Positions 7,956 to 16,965 of a stretch of 37,373 nucleotides of DNA are shown here, in pieces. Position 1 is the stretch's first letter. Each line of letters begins with the position of its first letter. The notes under the pieces were generated by a model. That model saw nothing but the letters and a program-made list of their open reading frames with translations. It did no database searches and was not told the DNA's origin. The translations under genes and the position numbers were made by a program. Source of the stretch: Xanthomonas hortorum pv. cynarae (GTDB lineage Bacteria > Pseudomonadota > Gammaproteobacteria > Xanthomonadales > Xanthomonadaceae); contig NZ_MDFM01000040.1 of NCBI RefSeq assembly GCF_002939985.1, forward strand, positions 1 to 37,373, written 5' to 3'.

Positions 7956-9317
7956 ATGAGCGCACCCCCAACGTCCCCGATTGCCGCCGGTTCTGGCGCA
8001 GCTCCCGGTAGCCTTCGCCGTTCGGTGTCCAACACGCTCAAGGGCTCGGCCGGCAATCTGGTCGAGTGGTACGACGTCTACGTCTACTCGGTGTTTGCGG
8101 TCTATTTCGAATCGCAGTTCTTCTCCAAGGAAGACAAGAACGCCACGATGTTCGTGTGGGCGATCTTTGCGATGACCTTCCTGATGCGCCCGATCGGCGC
8201 GTGGTACTTCGGCCGCTTTGCCGACCGTTACGGCCGGCGCCTGGCGTTGACCATTTCGGTGTCGATGATGGCGCTGTGCTCGTTCGTCATCGCGATCACC
8301 CCGACGGTCTCCACGATCGGCATCGCCGCGCCGATCATCCTGTTGCTGGCGCGCCTGGTGCAGGGCTTTGCCACCGGTGGCGAATACGGCACCAGTGCGA
8401 CCTACATGTCCGAGGCGGCGATTCCGGGCCGGCGCGGGTTTCTGTCGTCGTTCCATTACGTCACGCTGGTTGGCGGGCATGTACTGGCGCAGACCACGTT
8501 GCTGGTGATGCTGCATTTCTTCGATGCGCCGCAGGTGTCCGAGTGGGGCTGGCGCGTAGCGTTCGGCCTGGGCGGCATCGGTGCGTTGGTGGTGTTCTGG
8601 CTGCGCCAGAGCATGGACGAGTCGCTGAGCTCCGAATCCATCGCCGATTCGCGCACCGGCAAGGCCAAGGCCTCCGGCTCGATGCGCGAGCTGTTCGTCA
8701 ATCAGTGGCGTCCGCTGCTGCTGTGCTTCCTGATCACTGCGGGCGGCACGATCGCGTTCTACACCTATTCGGTGACCGGCCCGAAGATGATCCAGACCGC
8801 GTTCGCCGGTGGCGACGTGATGGCCGGCACCATCATCAACCTGGTCGCGCTGACGGTGCTGATGCTGATGCAGCCCATTGGCGGTTGGCTGTCCGACATC
8901 GTCGGGCGCAAGAGCCTGCTGGTGTTCTTCGGCATCGGCGGGGTGCTCTACACCTGGTTCCTGGTGATGGAGCTGCCCAAGCAGACCGACTGGCTGACCG
9001 CGTTCGCGATCCTCACCGTGGGCTTTGTGATCCTGACCGGCTACACCTCGATCAATGCAGTGGTGAAGGCCGAACTGTTCCCGACCCACGTGCGCGCGCT
9101 GGGCGTGGGCCTGGGCTATGCGTTGGCGAACTCTGCGTTCGGTGGCACTGCGCCGTTGCTGTACCAGGCCTCGTTGAAGACCGGCCACGTGAGCGAGTTC
9201 GTGATCTACGCAACTGCGGTGATCGCGGTGTCGTTGGTGGTGTACATGTTCTTCCTGACCAACAAGGGCAGCAACTGGCTGGACGACGAAGCGGCGATGC
9301 ATCAGCGCAAGCGCTGA
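7956..9317 (+). CDS. kgtP: MFS metabolite:H+ symporter, alpha-ketoglutarate permease-like
   Basis: A 453-residue protein with twelve predicted membrane helices. Metabolite-H+ symporter features are GNLVEWYDVYVYSVFAVYF in helix 1, GRFADRYGRR in the loop between helices 2 and 3, and ARLVQGFATGGEYGTSATYM in helix 4. These fit KgtP/ShiA/CitA-type carriers, with KgtP (2-oxoglutarate uptake) the closest in my judgement. The start at Met 7956 follows a weak AAGG site; the longer open frame adds an unlikely 30-residue leader. In plant pathogens such carriers take up host dicarboxylates; that role is inferred. A 9-bp hairpin spans the stop codon. The 252-bp upstream gap shows no other feature. Confidence 0.85.
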   Translation: MSAPPTSPIAAGSGAAPGSLRRSVSNTLKGSAGNLVEWYDVYVYSVFAVYFESQFFSKEDKNATMFVWAIFAMTFLMRPIGAWYFGRFADRYGRRLALTISVSMMALCSFVIAITPTVSTIGIAAPIILLLARLVQGFATGGEYGTSATYMSEAAIPGRRGFLSSFHYVTLVGGHVLAQTTLLVMLHFFDAPQVSEWGWRVAFGLGGIGALVVFWLRQSMDESLSSESIADSRTGKAKASGSMRELFVNQWRPLLLCFLITAGGTIAFYTYSVTGPKMIQTAFAGGDVMAGTIINLVALTVLMLMQPIGGWLSDIVGRKSLLVFFGIGGVLYTWFLVMELPKQTDWLTAFAILTVGFVILTGYTSINAVVKAELFPTHVRALGVGLGYALANSAFGGTAPLLYQASLKTGHVSEFVIYATAVIAVSLVVYMFFLTNKGSNWLDDEAAMHQRKR

Positions 9318-9319
9318 TG
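9300..9319. terminator. Hairpin across the kgtP stop codon
   Basis: CATCAGCGC-AA-GCGCTGATG forms a perfect 9-bp stem that includes the TGA stop (9315-9317). A second perfect 9-bp stem follows at 9344-9364 within a palindromic repeat. Neither has a T tract, so these may act as RNA stabilisers or weak terminators for the convergent genes. Confidence 0.4.
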
Positions 9320-9342
9320 TGTTGCGTGCGGGCTGAGCCGTT

Positions 9343-9548
9343 CCCTTCTCCCTGCGGGAGAAGGTGCCCGAAGGGCGGATGAGGGTACGTGCGAAGCCTC
9401 GTGTGATCTATTGCCAGTGGCTTCGCCCCGTACCCTCACCCCAACCCCCGCTCCGCGCCCCGGCCCGCGCTTGCGGCGCGGGCGCTCCAAGGCACGCGCG
9501 CCAGTGGCGCGCAAGCAGTGCCTTATCGCCCCGAGGGGAGAGGGGCTA
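9343..9548. repeat. Xanthomonas-type palindromic intergenic repeat, copy 1
   Basis: It starts with the hairpin CCTTCTCCC-TGC-GGGAGAAGG, continues GTGCCCGAAGGGCGGATGAG and GGTACG...GCGAAGCC, and then the inverse GGCTTCGCC...CGTACCCTCACCCCAACCCC. It closes with a GC-rich insert and CCCCGAGGGGAGAGGGGC. The same units recur at 31232-31361 and 31434-31481. The right end overlaps the last codons of the FUSC gene. This behaves like a REP/BIME-type element. Confidence 0.75.
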
Positions 9549-11835
9549 AAGCAGATGGCTTCTGTGTGATGTCTTTGGGCTGCTGTACCGTCTTTGCAAA
9601 CACGCTGTAACGCAGCCCAATCAAACCCAGCAGCGCTTCATCGCGATGCGTCCCTGCTGGTACCTTGCCCACGCGCGTCAGCGACGCATCCAGGCGATCG
9701 CGTAGCGCATCCGGCCCAGGCAATGGCCGCTTGTGTGCAACCTGCTGCCGGTAGTGCGCCGCAACCTCGGCCAGAATCGCGTCAACCGCCTCCCTGCTCG
9801 GCTGCGGCAACCCGTGCCGCGCACCGCGCAGCTGCAGGATGTTCAAGCCCACACGCACTTCGTTGAGCATATCCACCGAGGCCAGATCGCTGCCTTCCGG
9901 CGTCAATGCCAAGCGTGGTGCGAGCAAGCCAAGCAAGTCCAGCATGCGGGAGGCGAACTGTTGCCGGTCTTGTGCACCGTGGCCCTCCGCAGCCTCGGCC
10001 AACGTGCGCCAGCCCTGGCGCACCAGCCGGCGCGCGCTCCATTCGGCGCCCACCGAGCGGAACAACCGCGTCAGCACCACGGCAAATCCAATGCCCAACA
10101 CCATCGCCACCGCCGCGTTGACGAAGCTCTGGATGTTGGCGTTATAGGTGTTCTGCAAACTCAACAACGCGGTGAGATTCACCACCAGCGGCAGCGCGAT
10201 CAACATGCTCTTGGGGCGATGCAGCAACGCGCCGATCGGCAGGAACACCGCCGCCAGCACCAGCACCAGCATCGGGAAATCGTGGATGGCCGGGAAGATG
10301 CCGAACAGATAGATGCCGGCGACCACGCTGGCCACCACCGCCCAGGTCAGGAACGTGAGCATGCTCGGCGCAGGGTCGTCCTGTGCGGCGAAAAACGCGG
10401 CGGTCACCGCGGCCATCATCGCGCCGTTGCCGCCGCCTTCCCACCCGATGCCGATCCACAGCACGCAGTACGCCATCAACGCAAAGCCCGCGCTGAGTGC
10501 GGAGAATGCGGCCATGCCGAAATCGATATGGCGTGCGTTGCTGGCAGGTGCCGGTGCATCGGCTGTATTGCGCGGTGACCCGGTAAGTCGCTGCAATAGC
10601 GAGGAGCGCTGACGTAGCTGCCCAGTGTGCCCAAGCAATGCAGCCTCAGCCTGCTCTGGTGGAACTGCGGTTGCAGCATCGCGTCGCGACCAGCCCAGAA
10701 TCTGCAGCAACGAAGACCGCGTGCGAGAACGCACAGGGGGATCGCTTTGCGCAGTGTCAGCCCGGTTGGATGATTCCGCCGTTGCAGGGTGTCTCGCCGC
10801 ACCCGGCAATGCACGCAACACAGGAGTCGCGGTGCCCTGTACCAACGCTTGCTCCAGCGCGCGGCAGTCCTGCCACAGGTCTAGCAGTTCTTCCAGCCGC
10901 AGCAGCAAGCTGGCCAACAGCAGATGTTCGATGTCCTGATCCACCACCGGGTGGTGCGCGGCGATACGTGCGCGTAATGCGGCAACATCATCTTCGTTGC
11001 GCGCTTGGTCACCCTGATCCACCCAGGCAGCGACGTCGTCCAGCAGCGCAGCGATATCGGGCGACAACGCAGACCCGTCGCGCTGCACCGCATCCAGGCG
11101 GTCGGCGATCGACGACAGCACCGGCAGCAACAACAGCATGCGTGCGCGCAAGTGTTCCAGCGTGGGCGCGGCACCGGCATGGCGCGGGTCATCATGACGC
11201 ACGAAGGCGATCAAGGCCTCGAACTGCACCAGGTCTGCCGCCAGGTGATTGCGCGGCGCCTGTGATGGGCCGCGCTGCAACACCTGGCGACACCATGCCG
11301 CCGCGTCCTGCATCCAGTTGCCGATGCGCGCGGTGAGCATCGGTCGCACCGAGGCGGGAAACACCAGCGACGCGAACAGCACCGCCATCACCGTGCCCAG
11401 GATGATCTCCTCGCTGCGCGCCACCACGGTGTCGAAGATGCCCTCCGGCGCGGTCACCGCCGGGAAGCCGATGAACGCGGTGGTGTAGCCGGCCAGCAAG
11501 AACGCATAACCGCGCGGGCCGCGATTGAGCAGCGCCAGGAACAGGCAGGCCGACAGCCACAATGCCATCGCCGCACTGAGCAGCAATGGCGTCTCCACCA
11601 GGTTCGGCAACATCACCAGGGTTGCCGCGACGGCCAGCAAGGTGCCGAGCACGCGGTACACGCCCTTGGCGCGGGTGGGGCCGAGCAGCGGTTGCGAGAC
11701 GATGTAGACCGTGGCCATCGCCCAGTACGGCCGCGACAGATTGCCGGCCAGCCCCACATACAACGCCGCGATCGAGGCGGCGAAGGTCTTGGCCGAAAAC
11801 AGCCAGGCCTGACGATCGCGCAGCAGCGCCTTCAT
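9523..11835 (-). CDS. FUSC-family inner membrane efflux protein (aromatic acid exporter type)
   Basis: A 770-residue protein made of two membrane halves. N-terminal helices cover ~10-165 (SRPYWAMATVYIVSQPLLGPT is a typical FUSC segment). A long cytoplasmic region spans ~170-400, a second helix bundle ~410-560, and a C-terminal soluble domain follows. Layout and size match AaeB/FUSC pumps that export aromatic acids and similar toxic organics with a membrane fusion protein. The ATG overlaps the stop of the outer membrane factor gene (ATGA). The C-terminal ~8 residues (ALAPLPSGR) are encoded by the right end of the palindromic repeat, so the original stop has probably been replaced. Substrate unknown. 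Confidence 0.88.
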   Translation of the reverse strand: MKALLRDRQAWLFSAKTFAASIAALYVGLAGNLSRPYWAMATVYIVSQPLLGPTRAKGVYRVLGTLLAVAATLVMLPNLVETPLLLSAAMALWLSACLFLALLNRGPRGYAFLLAGYTTAFIGFPAVTAPEGIFDTVVARSEEIILGTVMAVLFASLVFPASVRPMLTARIGNWMQDAAAWCRQVLQRGPSQAPRNHLAADLVQFEALIAFVRHDDPRHAGAAPTLEHLRARMLLLLPVLSSIADRLDAVQRDGSALSPDIAALLDDVAAWVDQGDQARNEDDVAALRARIAAHHPVVDQDIEHLLLASLLLRLEELLDLWQDCRALEQALVQGTATPVLRALPGAARHPATAESSNRADTAQSDPPVRSRTRSSLLQILGWSRRDAATAVPPEQAEAALLGHTGQLRQRSSLLQRLTGSPRNTADAPAPASNARHIDFGMAAFSALSAGFALMAYCVLWIGIGWEGGGNGAMMAAVTAAFFAAQDDPAPSMLTFLTWAVVASVVAGIYLFGIFPAIHDFPMLVLVLAAVFLPIGALLHRPKSMLIALPLVVNLTALLSLQNTYNANIQSFVNAAVAMVLGIGFAVVLTRLFRSVGAEWSARRLVRQGWRTLAEAAEGHGAQDRQQFASRMLDLLGLLAPRLALTPEGSDLASVDMLNEVRVGLNILQLRGARHGLPQPSREAVDAILAEVAAHYRQQVAHKRPLPGPDALRDRLDASLTRVGKVPAGTHRDEALLGLIGLRYSVFAKTVQQPKDITQKPSALAPLPSGR

Positions 11836-13292
11836 CGTGCGGCCGTCGTATCGGTGTGGCCGGCCATCGTTTCCCAACCGCCGCCCAGCGCCAGGAACAG
11901 CTGCAGCTGATCCTGCGAGACCTGCGCCTGCGCATTGGCCAGCGTCATGTCGGCGGTGGCCAGCGTGCGCTCGGCATCCAGGCTGGACAGATACGGCGTG
12001 CGCCCGCCTTGATACAGCCGGCGGTTCTGCGAAGACGCCAGCTCGGCCTGTTGCTGCGCCTGTTCGAGCAGATGCAGGCGGTCCAGATCCTGCGCATAGC
12101 GCGACAAGGTGGTCTGCACCTCGCGCAGCGCCTGCAGCACGGTGTTGTCGAACTGCGCCAGCGCCACGTCCGCGCCGGCTTCGGTGGCACGGATGCGGGC
12201 ACGCGCGCCGCTGGACGGCAGCGTCCACGAAATCAGCGGGCCAAACGACCAGGCATGTGTGGCCGGTTCGCCGAAGTCGGCCAGCAGGCCGGTGGCGCTG
12301 ATCGAGCCGCCCAGGCGGATATCCGGATACAGCTCGGCAGTGGCCACGCCGATGCGCGCAGTGGCCGCGGCCAGCCGGCGCTCGGCCTGGCGCACGTCCG
12401 GGCGACGCGCCAGCAACGCGCGGCCGTCGCCGATCGGAATCGGTTGCTGCAAGGCCGGCGCGTCCGCGCAGCTGTCCACACCGGCAGGCACTTCGCCAGG
12501 CGTCTTGCCGAGCAGCGCGGCCAGTTGGTAACCAGCCGCCTGGCGGCGCGCGCGCAGCGGCGGCAGCGCCGCTTCCAGCATCGCCACCTGCGCGGTGGCG
12601 CGGGCCAGATCGGGCGGTGTGCCACGGCCGGCATCGATCAGGCGTTGGGTGATGTCGCGGCTGCGCTGCTGCAATTGCAGCGAATGCTCGGCCACATGCA
12701 GCTCGTGATTGGCGTGGCAGATCTCCACATAACTGCCGGCGACCTGCGCGGCCACGTTGACGCGGGCCAGATCGATCGTGGCCTGAGCGACTTGCGTATC
12801 GGCCTGAGCGGCTTCGGCGCCACGTTGCAGCTTGCCGAACAGATCGAACTGATACGACACCCCGAACTTGCCATCGGCCAGGTTGAACACCGGCAGCTTT
12901 TTCTGCTGCAGGAACGCCTCGGCCGACACCTGCGCGCGGCTGACGCCGGCCTCCACTTCGTAATCGAAGCCGCCCGCGTCCAGCGCCTGTTCGTACACCG
13001 CGGCGGCGCGGCGCAGGTTGGCACCGGCGACCTTCAACTCGACGTTGTCGCGCAAGGCCTGTTCGATCAGGCCATCCAGCATCGGGTCCTGATACAGCGC
13101 CCACCAGCGTGCCGGCAGCGGTGCGCCGGCCTGCACCTGGTCGTTGCCGGTGTCGCCAAACGCGGCATTGGCGGCCGGGCGTTGGTAGGCCGACTCCGCC
13201 GGCACCGCGTAGTTCGGGCCGACCGTGGTGCAGGCGCTCAATGTGGCCAGCAGCGTGGCCAGTCCCAGGGGACGCAATACGGTGCGGTTCAT
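11832..13292 (-). CDS. NodT-family RND-type outer membrane efflux lipoprotein
   Basis: A 486-residue TolC-like outer membrane factor. The signal peptide ends in a lipobox, LSAC (Cys21), followed by the TTVGPNY start typical of NodT/OprM lipoproteins. Two OEP repeats follow, each with long heptad-rich helices (around 65-270 and 275-470), with RRPDVRQAERRLAAATARIG in the second. It gives the efflux system its exit duct. The start overlaps the membrane-fusion-protein stop by 4 bp (ATGA), and its own stop overlaps the FUSC start likewise, so the genes are translationally coupled. Confidence 0.9.
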   Translation of the reverse strand: MNRTVLRPLGLATLLATLSACTTVGPNYAVPAESAYQRPAANAAFGDTGNDQVQAGAPLPARWWALYQDPMLDGLIEQALRDNVELKVAGANLRRAAAVYEQALDAGGFDYEVEAGVSRAQVSAEAFLQQKKLPVFNLADGKFGVSYQFDLFGKLQRGAEAAQADTQVAQATIDLARVNVAAQVAGSYVEICHANHELHVAEHSLQLQQRSRDITQRLIDAGRGTPPDLARATAQVAMLEAALPPLRARRQAAGYQLAALLGKTPGEVPAGVDSCADAPALQQPIPIGDGRALLARRPDVRQAERRLAAATARIGVATAELYPDIRLGGSISATGLLADFGEPATHAWSFGPLISWTLPSSGARARIRATEAGADVALAQFDNTVLQALREVQTTLSRYAQDLDRLHLLEQAQQQAELASSQNRRLYQGGRTPYLSSLDAERTLATADMTLANAQAQVSQDQLQLFLALGGGWETMAGHTDTTAAR

Positions 13293-14209
13293 GGCGCGGC
13301 CTTGGCCTGCACGCGGGCAGGCGCGGTGGCAGCGTCGCGCACGGCGTCCGGCAGGATGGTTACGGTGGCGGTGCGCCCGGCGATCAGCTGCACGCGCGCC
13401 GGCACCTGATCCAGCACGATGCGTACCGGAATGCGCTGCGCCAGCCGCACCCAGTCGAACGCCGGGGTGACGTTGGGCAACGCGCCGGCGCTGCCGCTGC
13501 GGTAACGGTCTTCGATACCGGCAGCGATGCTTTGCACATGCCCGTGCAAGGTCACCGGCTCGCCCATCAGCTGCACATCCACGCGCTGGCCGGCATGCAC
13601 ACCCTGCAGGCGGGTTTCTTCGAAATAGCCGTCGACGCGGAACGAGCCGGTGTCCAGCACCGCCACCACCGGGCGGCCGGCGCTGACGTAATCGCCCACC
13701 CGCACGGTACGGTCGCTGACATGGCCATCGGCCGGGCTGCGCACCTGCGTGCGGTCCAGATTGAGCTGGGCCAGATCCACCGCCGATTGCGCGGTGGCCA
13801 CCGCCGCCTGCGCCTTTTGCACATTGGAGCGGCGCACCTCGGCATCCTCGGCGGCGACCAGGTCTTGCAGGCTGCGGTCGCGCGCGATCTCGCGGCGCAA
13901 CTGGCTCAACGTGGCCTGGCGCTCGGCCAGCGCGGCGCGCGCCTGTTCCAGCGCAATCGCATAGCGCGCGCGGTCCACCACAAACAGCAGCTGGCCGCGC
14001 TTGACCGCCTGGTTGTCGGCCACCGCCACCGATTCCACCAGCCCGGACACATCCGGCGCCACCTGCACCACATCGGCGCCTACGTGCGCATCGCGCGTCC
14101 ACGGCGCCTCCATGTAGTAACGCCACAGGTGCTGCAGCACCAACGCGGCCACCACCACCATTGCCAGGGTCAGCAACGCCGGCCCCGCACTCTTGATCAG
14201 CTTGTTCAC
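13289..14209 (-). CDS. HlyD/EmrA-type membrane fusion protein
   Basis: A 306-residue periplasmic adaptor. It has an N-terminal anchor helix (~8-28), a lipoyl-type half motif (APDVSGLVESVAVADNQAVKRG), a coiled-coil hairpin (~80-155), the second lipoyl half (VRSPADGHVSDRTVRVGDYV) and a beta-barrel (~185-260). It resembles AaeA-type adaptors that pair with FUSC pumps. The GTG start at 14209 overlaps the upstream DUF1656 stop (GTGA). GTG is preferred because it sits directly before the anchor helix; the open frame upstream is the wrong-frame shadow of the DUF1656 gene. Confidence 0.9.
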   Translation of the reverse strand: MNKLIKSAGPALLTLAMVVVAALVLQHLWRYYMEAPWTRDAHVGADVVQVAPDVSGLVESVAVADNQAVKRGQLLFVVDRARYAIALEQARAALAERQATLSQLRREIARDRSLQDLVAAEDAEVRRSNVQKAQAAVATAQSAVDLAQLNLDRTQVRSPADGHVSDRTVRVGDYVSAGRPVVAVLDTGSFRVDGYFEETRLQGVHAGQRVDVQLMGEPVTLHGHVQSIAAGIEDRYRSGSAGALPNVTPAFDWVRLAQRIPVRIVLDQVPARVQLIAGRTATVTILPDAVRDAATAPARVQAKAAP

Positions 14210-14415
14210 GATTGCATCCAACGGGTAAGGAAAAACAGGCCGCCCAGCAGCGCGATGTACAGCGCCAGGTTGAACAGCGCCGGGTGCCAGACATGGCGAT
14301 ACGCACCGGCGCGGGTCAGCAGCGCGCCGATGGCGCTGTTGAGCAGGTAGGCCAGCGTCATCAACGCCAGCAAGGTGGGTACGAACACACCGTAGAGACT
14401 GAATTCGCCGTACAT
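14206..14415 (-). CDS. DUF1656 small membrane protein (AaeX-like)
   Basis: A 69-residue protein with two membrane helices (about residues 9-30 and 47-63), beginning MYGEFSLYGVFVPTLLALM. DUF1656/AaeX proteins accompany aromatic-acid efflux genes in this order (small protein, membrane fusion protein, FUSC pump). Their exact role is not established. The stop overlaps the GTG of the next gene. Confidence 0.85.
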   Translation of the reverse strand: MYGEFSLYGVFVPTLLALMTLAYLLNSAIGALLTRAGAYRHVWHPALFNLALYIALLGGLFFLTRWMQS

Positions 14416-14509
14416 CGCTTACTTCCTGAAGAGAAAAAGACGCCCCGCGGCGTGGTGCGCGCCGGCCATCTGCACTGTCATCGCGCACCGCACGGGCCGC
14501 GCATGGCGC

Positions 14510-14965
14510 TTAGTCGGACTGACTCAACCGCGCGTGCGCCTGCGCGATCTGCTCCCACAAGGTCAGCACCGTCTGGACCTGCGTTTCGCTGAGCGTGCCG
14601 AACACCTCCGCACGCAGCGCATCCAGGCGGATCTCGATGCGCCCGACCAGCGCCTGGCCTGCATCGGTGAGCCACAACTGATTGGCGCGGCGATCGCTGC
14701 TGTCGGCCTGCCGGCGCACCAGCGTCTGCGCGCACAGCTTGTCCAGCAGCCGCACCAGGGAGGGGCCTTCCATGCCCAGTTGCTGCGCCAGCGTCACCTG
14801 GCGGATACCGCCGCCGGAGCGGCCGATCATCAGCAACGGCCCGGTGCAGGCGCTGGACAGGCCAAATTCGCCAAGCGCCTGGTCGGCCAGCCGCTGCCAT
14901 TGGCGAGCGGCGACCAGCAGCCCGGAACTGAGCTGCGCACGGGAGGAGAGAGGAGGGTTCGTCAT
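14510..14965 (-). CDS. MarR-family transcriptional regulator
   Basis: A 151-residue winged-helix protein. The recognition helix lies near VTLAQQLGMEGPSLVRLLDKL (~77-97), and the wing contains the DRRANQLWLTDAG signature. It is the first gene of the efflux operon (94-bp gap to the DUF1656 gene), so it most likely represses that operon and itself until a phenolic or similar ligand binds. Two tandem dyads directly upstream of the start codon are probable operators. AGGAGG-like bases precede the ATG on the minus strand less clearly than usual. Confidence 0.9.
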   Translation of the reverse strand: MTNPPLSSRAQLSSGLLVAARQWQRLADQALGEFGLSSACTGPLLMIGRSGGGIRQVTLAQQLGMEGPSLVRLLDKLCAQTLVRRQADSSDRRANQLWLTDAGQALVGRIEIRLDALRAEVFGTLSETQVQTVLTLWEQIAQAHARLSQSD

Positions 14966-14969
14966 AATA

Positions 14970-14998
14970 GATAGGATGCTATCAATTCAATAATGAAT
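14970..14998. promoter_or_regulatory. Two tandem dyads, probable MarR operators
   Basis: GATAG-GATG-CTATC (14970-14983) and ATTCA-ATAA-TGAAT (14985-14998) are two perfect 5-bp-arm inverted repeats, each 14 bases, separated by one base. They begin five bases upstream of the marR start codon in an AT-rich patch. The size and spacing suit MarR dimers on a self-regulated promoter. The arms differ in sequence, so only one may be the true site. Confidence 0.45.
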
Positions 14999-15095
14999 CA
15001 ATAGTCGCTGAACCCGGGCAAGCCGGCGCAACCGCCACTGGGGTGGCTGGCCTGTCCTCGGGTACCATGCTCGCCCCCTTTGGGTGCACCTGCGC

Positions 15096-15698
15096 ATGAG
15101 CCAGTCCGACCAGCCCGATTCCTCCGTCACCCAGGCCCAGGCCGAAGAAGCCGTGCGCACCTTGCTGCGCTGGGCCGGCGAAGACCCGGCCCGCGAGGGC
15201 CTGCTCGACACTCCGCGCCGGGTCGCCGAGGCCTATGGCGACTGGTTCAGCGGCTACCGCGAAGAACCGCGCGCGTACCTGGAGCGCACCTTCGAAGAGG
15301 TGGCCGGCTACGACGAGCTGATCGTGCTGCGCGACATCTCCTACGAAAGCCATTGCGAGCACCACATGGCGCCGATCATCGGCAAGGTGCACGTGGGCTA
15401 CCTGCCGCGCGGCAAGGTGGTGGGCATCAGCAAGCTCGCCCGCGTGGTGGAAAGCTACGCGCGCCGCTTCCAGGTGCAGGAAAAGATGACCGCGCAGATC
15501 GCCCAGTGCATCCAGGACGTGCTGCAACCGCGCGGCGTGGGCGTGGTGGTCGAGGGCTCGCACGAGTGCATGACCACCCGCGGCATCCACAAGCGCGGCG
15601 TCAGCATGGTGACCTCCAAGATGCTCGGCAGCTTCCGCGAAGACGCCCGCACCCGCGCCGAATTCCTGCAGTTCATCGAAGTGGGCGGCAAGCGTTGA
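15096..15698 (+). CDS. folE: GTP cyclohydrolase I
   Basis: A 200-residue enzyme that converts GTP to 7,8-dihydroneopterin triphosphate, the first step of tetrahydrofolate synthesis, as a cytosolic homodecamer. Visible signatures are the zinc ligands in [21 protein letters not shown], the [18 protein letters not shown] helix, and the second cysteine in [10 protein letters not shown]. Met15096 is preferred over a GTG at 15084, giving the common ~200-residue length. It is divergent from marR. No terminator is obvious between its stop and the ATPase gene 70 bp downstream, so some read-through is possible. Confidence 0.96.
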   Translation: MSQSDQPDSSVTQAQAEEAVRTLLRWAGEDPAREGLLDTPRRVAEAYGDWFSGYREEPRAYLERTFEEVAGYDELIVLRDISYESHCEHHMAPIIGKVHVGYLPRGKVVGISKLARVVESYARRFQVQEKMTAQIAQCIQDVLQPRGVGVVVEGSHECMTTRGIHKRGVSMVTSKMLGSFREDARTRAEFLQFIEVGGKR

Positions 15699-15768
15699 GG
15701 CATGCCTTGCGTGATTGGCTGGTAGATTGATCCCCTATACGCTGGCGGACGACCGTCGCAGGGAACCC

Positions 15769-16965
15769 ATGCAGATTGAATCGATCGACATCAAGAATTT
15801 CAGGCTGTTCCGTAAAGCCAAACTGACGCATGTGCCCAGGCTCTGTGTGCTGGTCGGGGCGAACGGAACCGGAAAGTCCACGTTATTTGACGTGTTCTCT
15901 TTCCTCAAAGACGCGTTGTCGATGAATGTGGGCAAGGCAATTGCAAAGCGCGGCGGTTACAAGGAAGTTGCAAGCAGGGGGTTTGCGCACGAGCCCATCG
16001 AATTCACCATGCAATTCCGCTTGGAGATCACCGGCAAAGAGCGTCTGGTGACCTATGTGCTGAAAATCGCACCGGGCACCGGCACGCGTGTGGAGATCGA
16101 GCGCGAAGTCTTGCGCTACAAGCGCGGCAGCTATGGCGCACCGTTTCGCTTTCTGGATTTCGCGCACGGTAAAGGTTACGCGATCACCAATGAAGAGGAA
16201 TTCTCCAAAAAAGACGAAGAGCTTACCCGCGAAGAGCAGGAGCTCGATGCCCCGGATATTCTGGCGATCAAGGGCCTGGGCCAGTTCGAGCGCTTCAAGG
16301 CGGCCAGCGCCTTTCGCCTGATGATCGAGAACTGGCACATCTCTGATTTCCACGTATCCGAAGCCAGGCCAAGCCAGGAAGAAGGCTTTGCCGAGCACTT
16401 GTCCACGCGCGGGGACAACCTGGCCTTGGTCGCCAATTTTCTCTACGAAAACCACCGGGATCGTTTCGATCGTGTGTTGCATGCGATGAATCGCCGCGTG
16501 CCTGGTGTTTCCGTGGTGCAACCGCAGCAGACCCTGGATGGGCGCTTGATCCTGCGTTTTCAGGATGGAAGTTTCAAGGACCCGTTCATTGCCAGGTACG
16601 TCTCGGATGGCACTATCAAGATGTTTGCCTATTTGGTGCTTCTCAACGACCCCAAACCGTACCCGTTGCTTGCAGTCGAAGAGCCCGAGAATCAGCTCTA
16701 TCCCGAGTTGTTGCCGGAGCTGGCGGAAGAGTTCCGCGATTACGCCAGGCGTGGCGGGCAGGTCTTCATTTCCACGCATTCACCTGATTTCCTCAATGCA
16801 CTGACGCTGGATGAGATCTACTGCCTGCGTAAGGAGAAGGGATTCACCAACATCACGCGCGCCAGCGATTCGGACAATCTTCGCGCATTGTTCGAAGCAG
16901 GCGACTTGCCCGGCTATCTGTGGAAGCAAGGTCTGTTTGAGGGTCTGAACCGGGATGTGGCCTGA
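15769..16965 (+). CDS. AAA/ABC-type ATPase of a two-gene putative defense module
   Basis: A 398-residue ATPase with an ABC-type head. Walker A GANGTGKST is at 30-38, a signature-like YVSDGT at 277-282, Walker B LLAVEEPE at 300-307 and a His-switch STHSPDFL at 336-343. The middle (~90-240) is a charged insertion. It resembles the predicted ATPases (COG4637/AAA_21-like, RecF/OLD superfamily) that pair with DUF4276 proteins. The start at 15769 follows CAGGGAA; the longer frame lacks a site. Its TGA overlaps the next ATG (TGATG). By analogy with OLD, Gabija and PARIS it probably senses DNA ends or phage factors and controls its partner; that is inference. Base composition is clearly less GC-rich than the jet genes. 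Confidence 0.85.
   Translation: MQIESIDIKNFRLFRKAKLTHVPRLCVLVGANGTGKSTLFDVFSFLKDALSMNVGKAIAKRGGYKEVASRGFAHEPIEFTMQFRLEITGKERLVTYVLKIAPGTGTRVEIEREVLRYKRGSYGAPFRFLDFAHGKGYAITNEEEFSKKDEELTREEQELDAPDILAIKGLGQFERFKAASAFRLMIENWHISDFHVSEARPSQEEGFAEHLSTRGDNLALVANFLYENHRDRFDRVLHAMNRRVPGVSVVQPQQTLDGRLILRFQDGSFKDPFIARYVSDGTIKMFAYLVLLNDPKPYPLLAVEEPENQLYPELLPELAEEFRDYARRGGQVFISTHSPDFLNALTLDEIYCLRKEKGFTNITRASDSDNLRALFEAGDLPGYLWKQGLFEGLNRDVA

Noticed and set aside
7902..9302. Minus-strand frame of ~466 codons opposite the permease
   Set aside because: The composition (Arg/His/Gln-rich) and lack of motifs show it is a shadow of the clear MFS gene.
11586..13409. Plus-strand frame of ~600 codons opposite the efflux genes
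   Set aside because: It crosses the boundaries of the minus-strand genes, has low-complexity composition and contains no domain.
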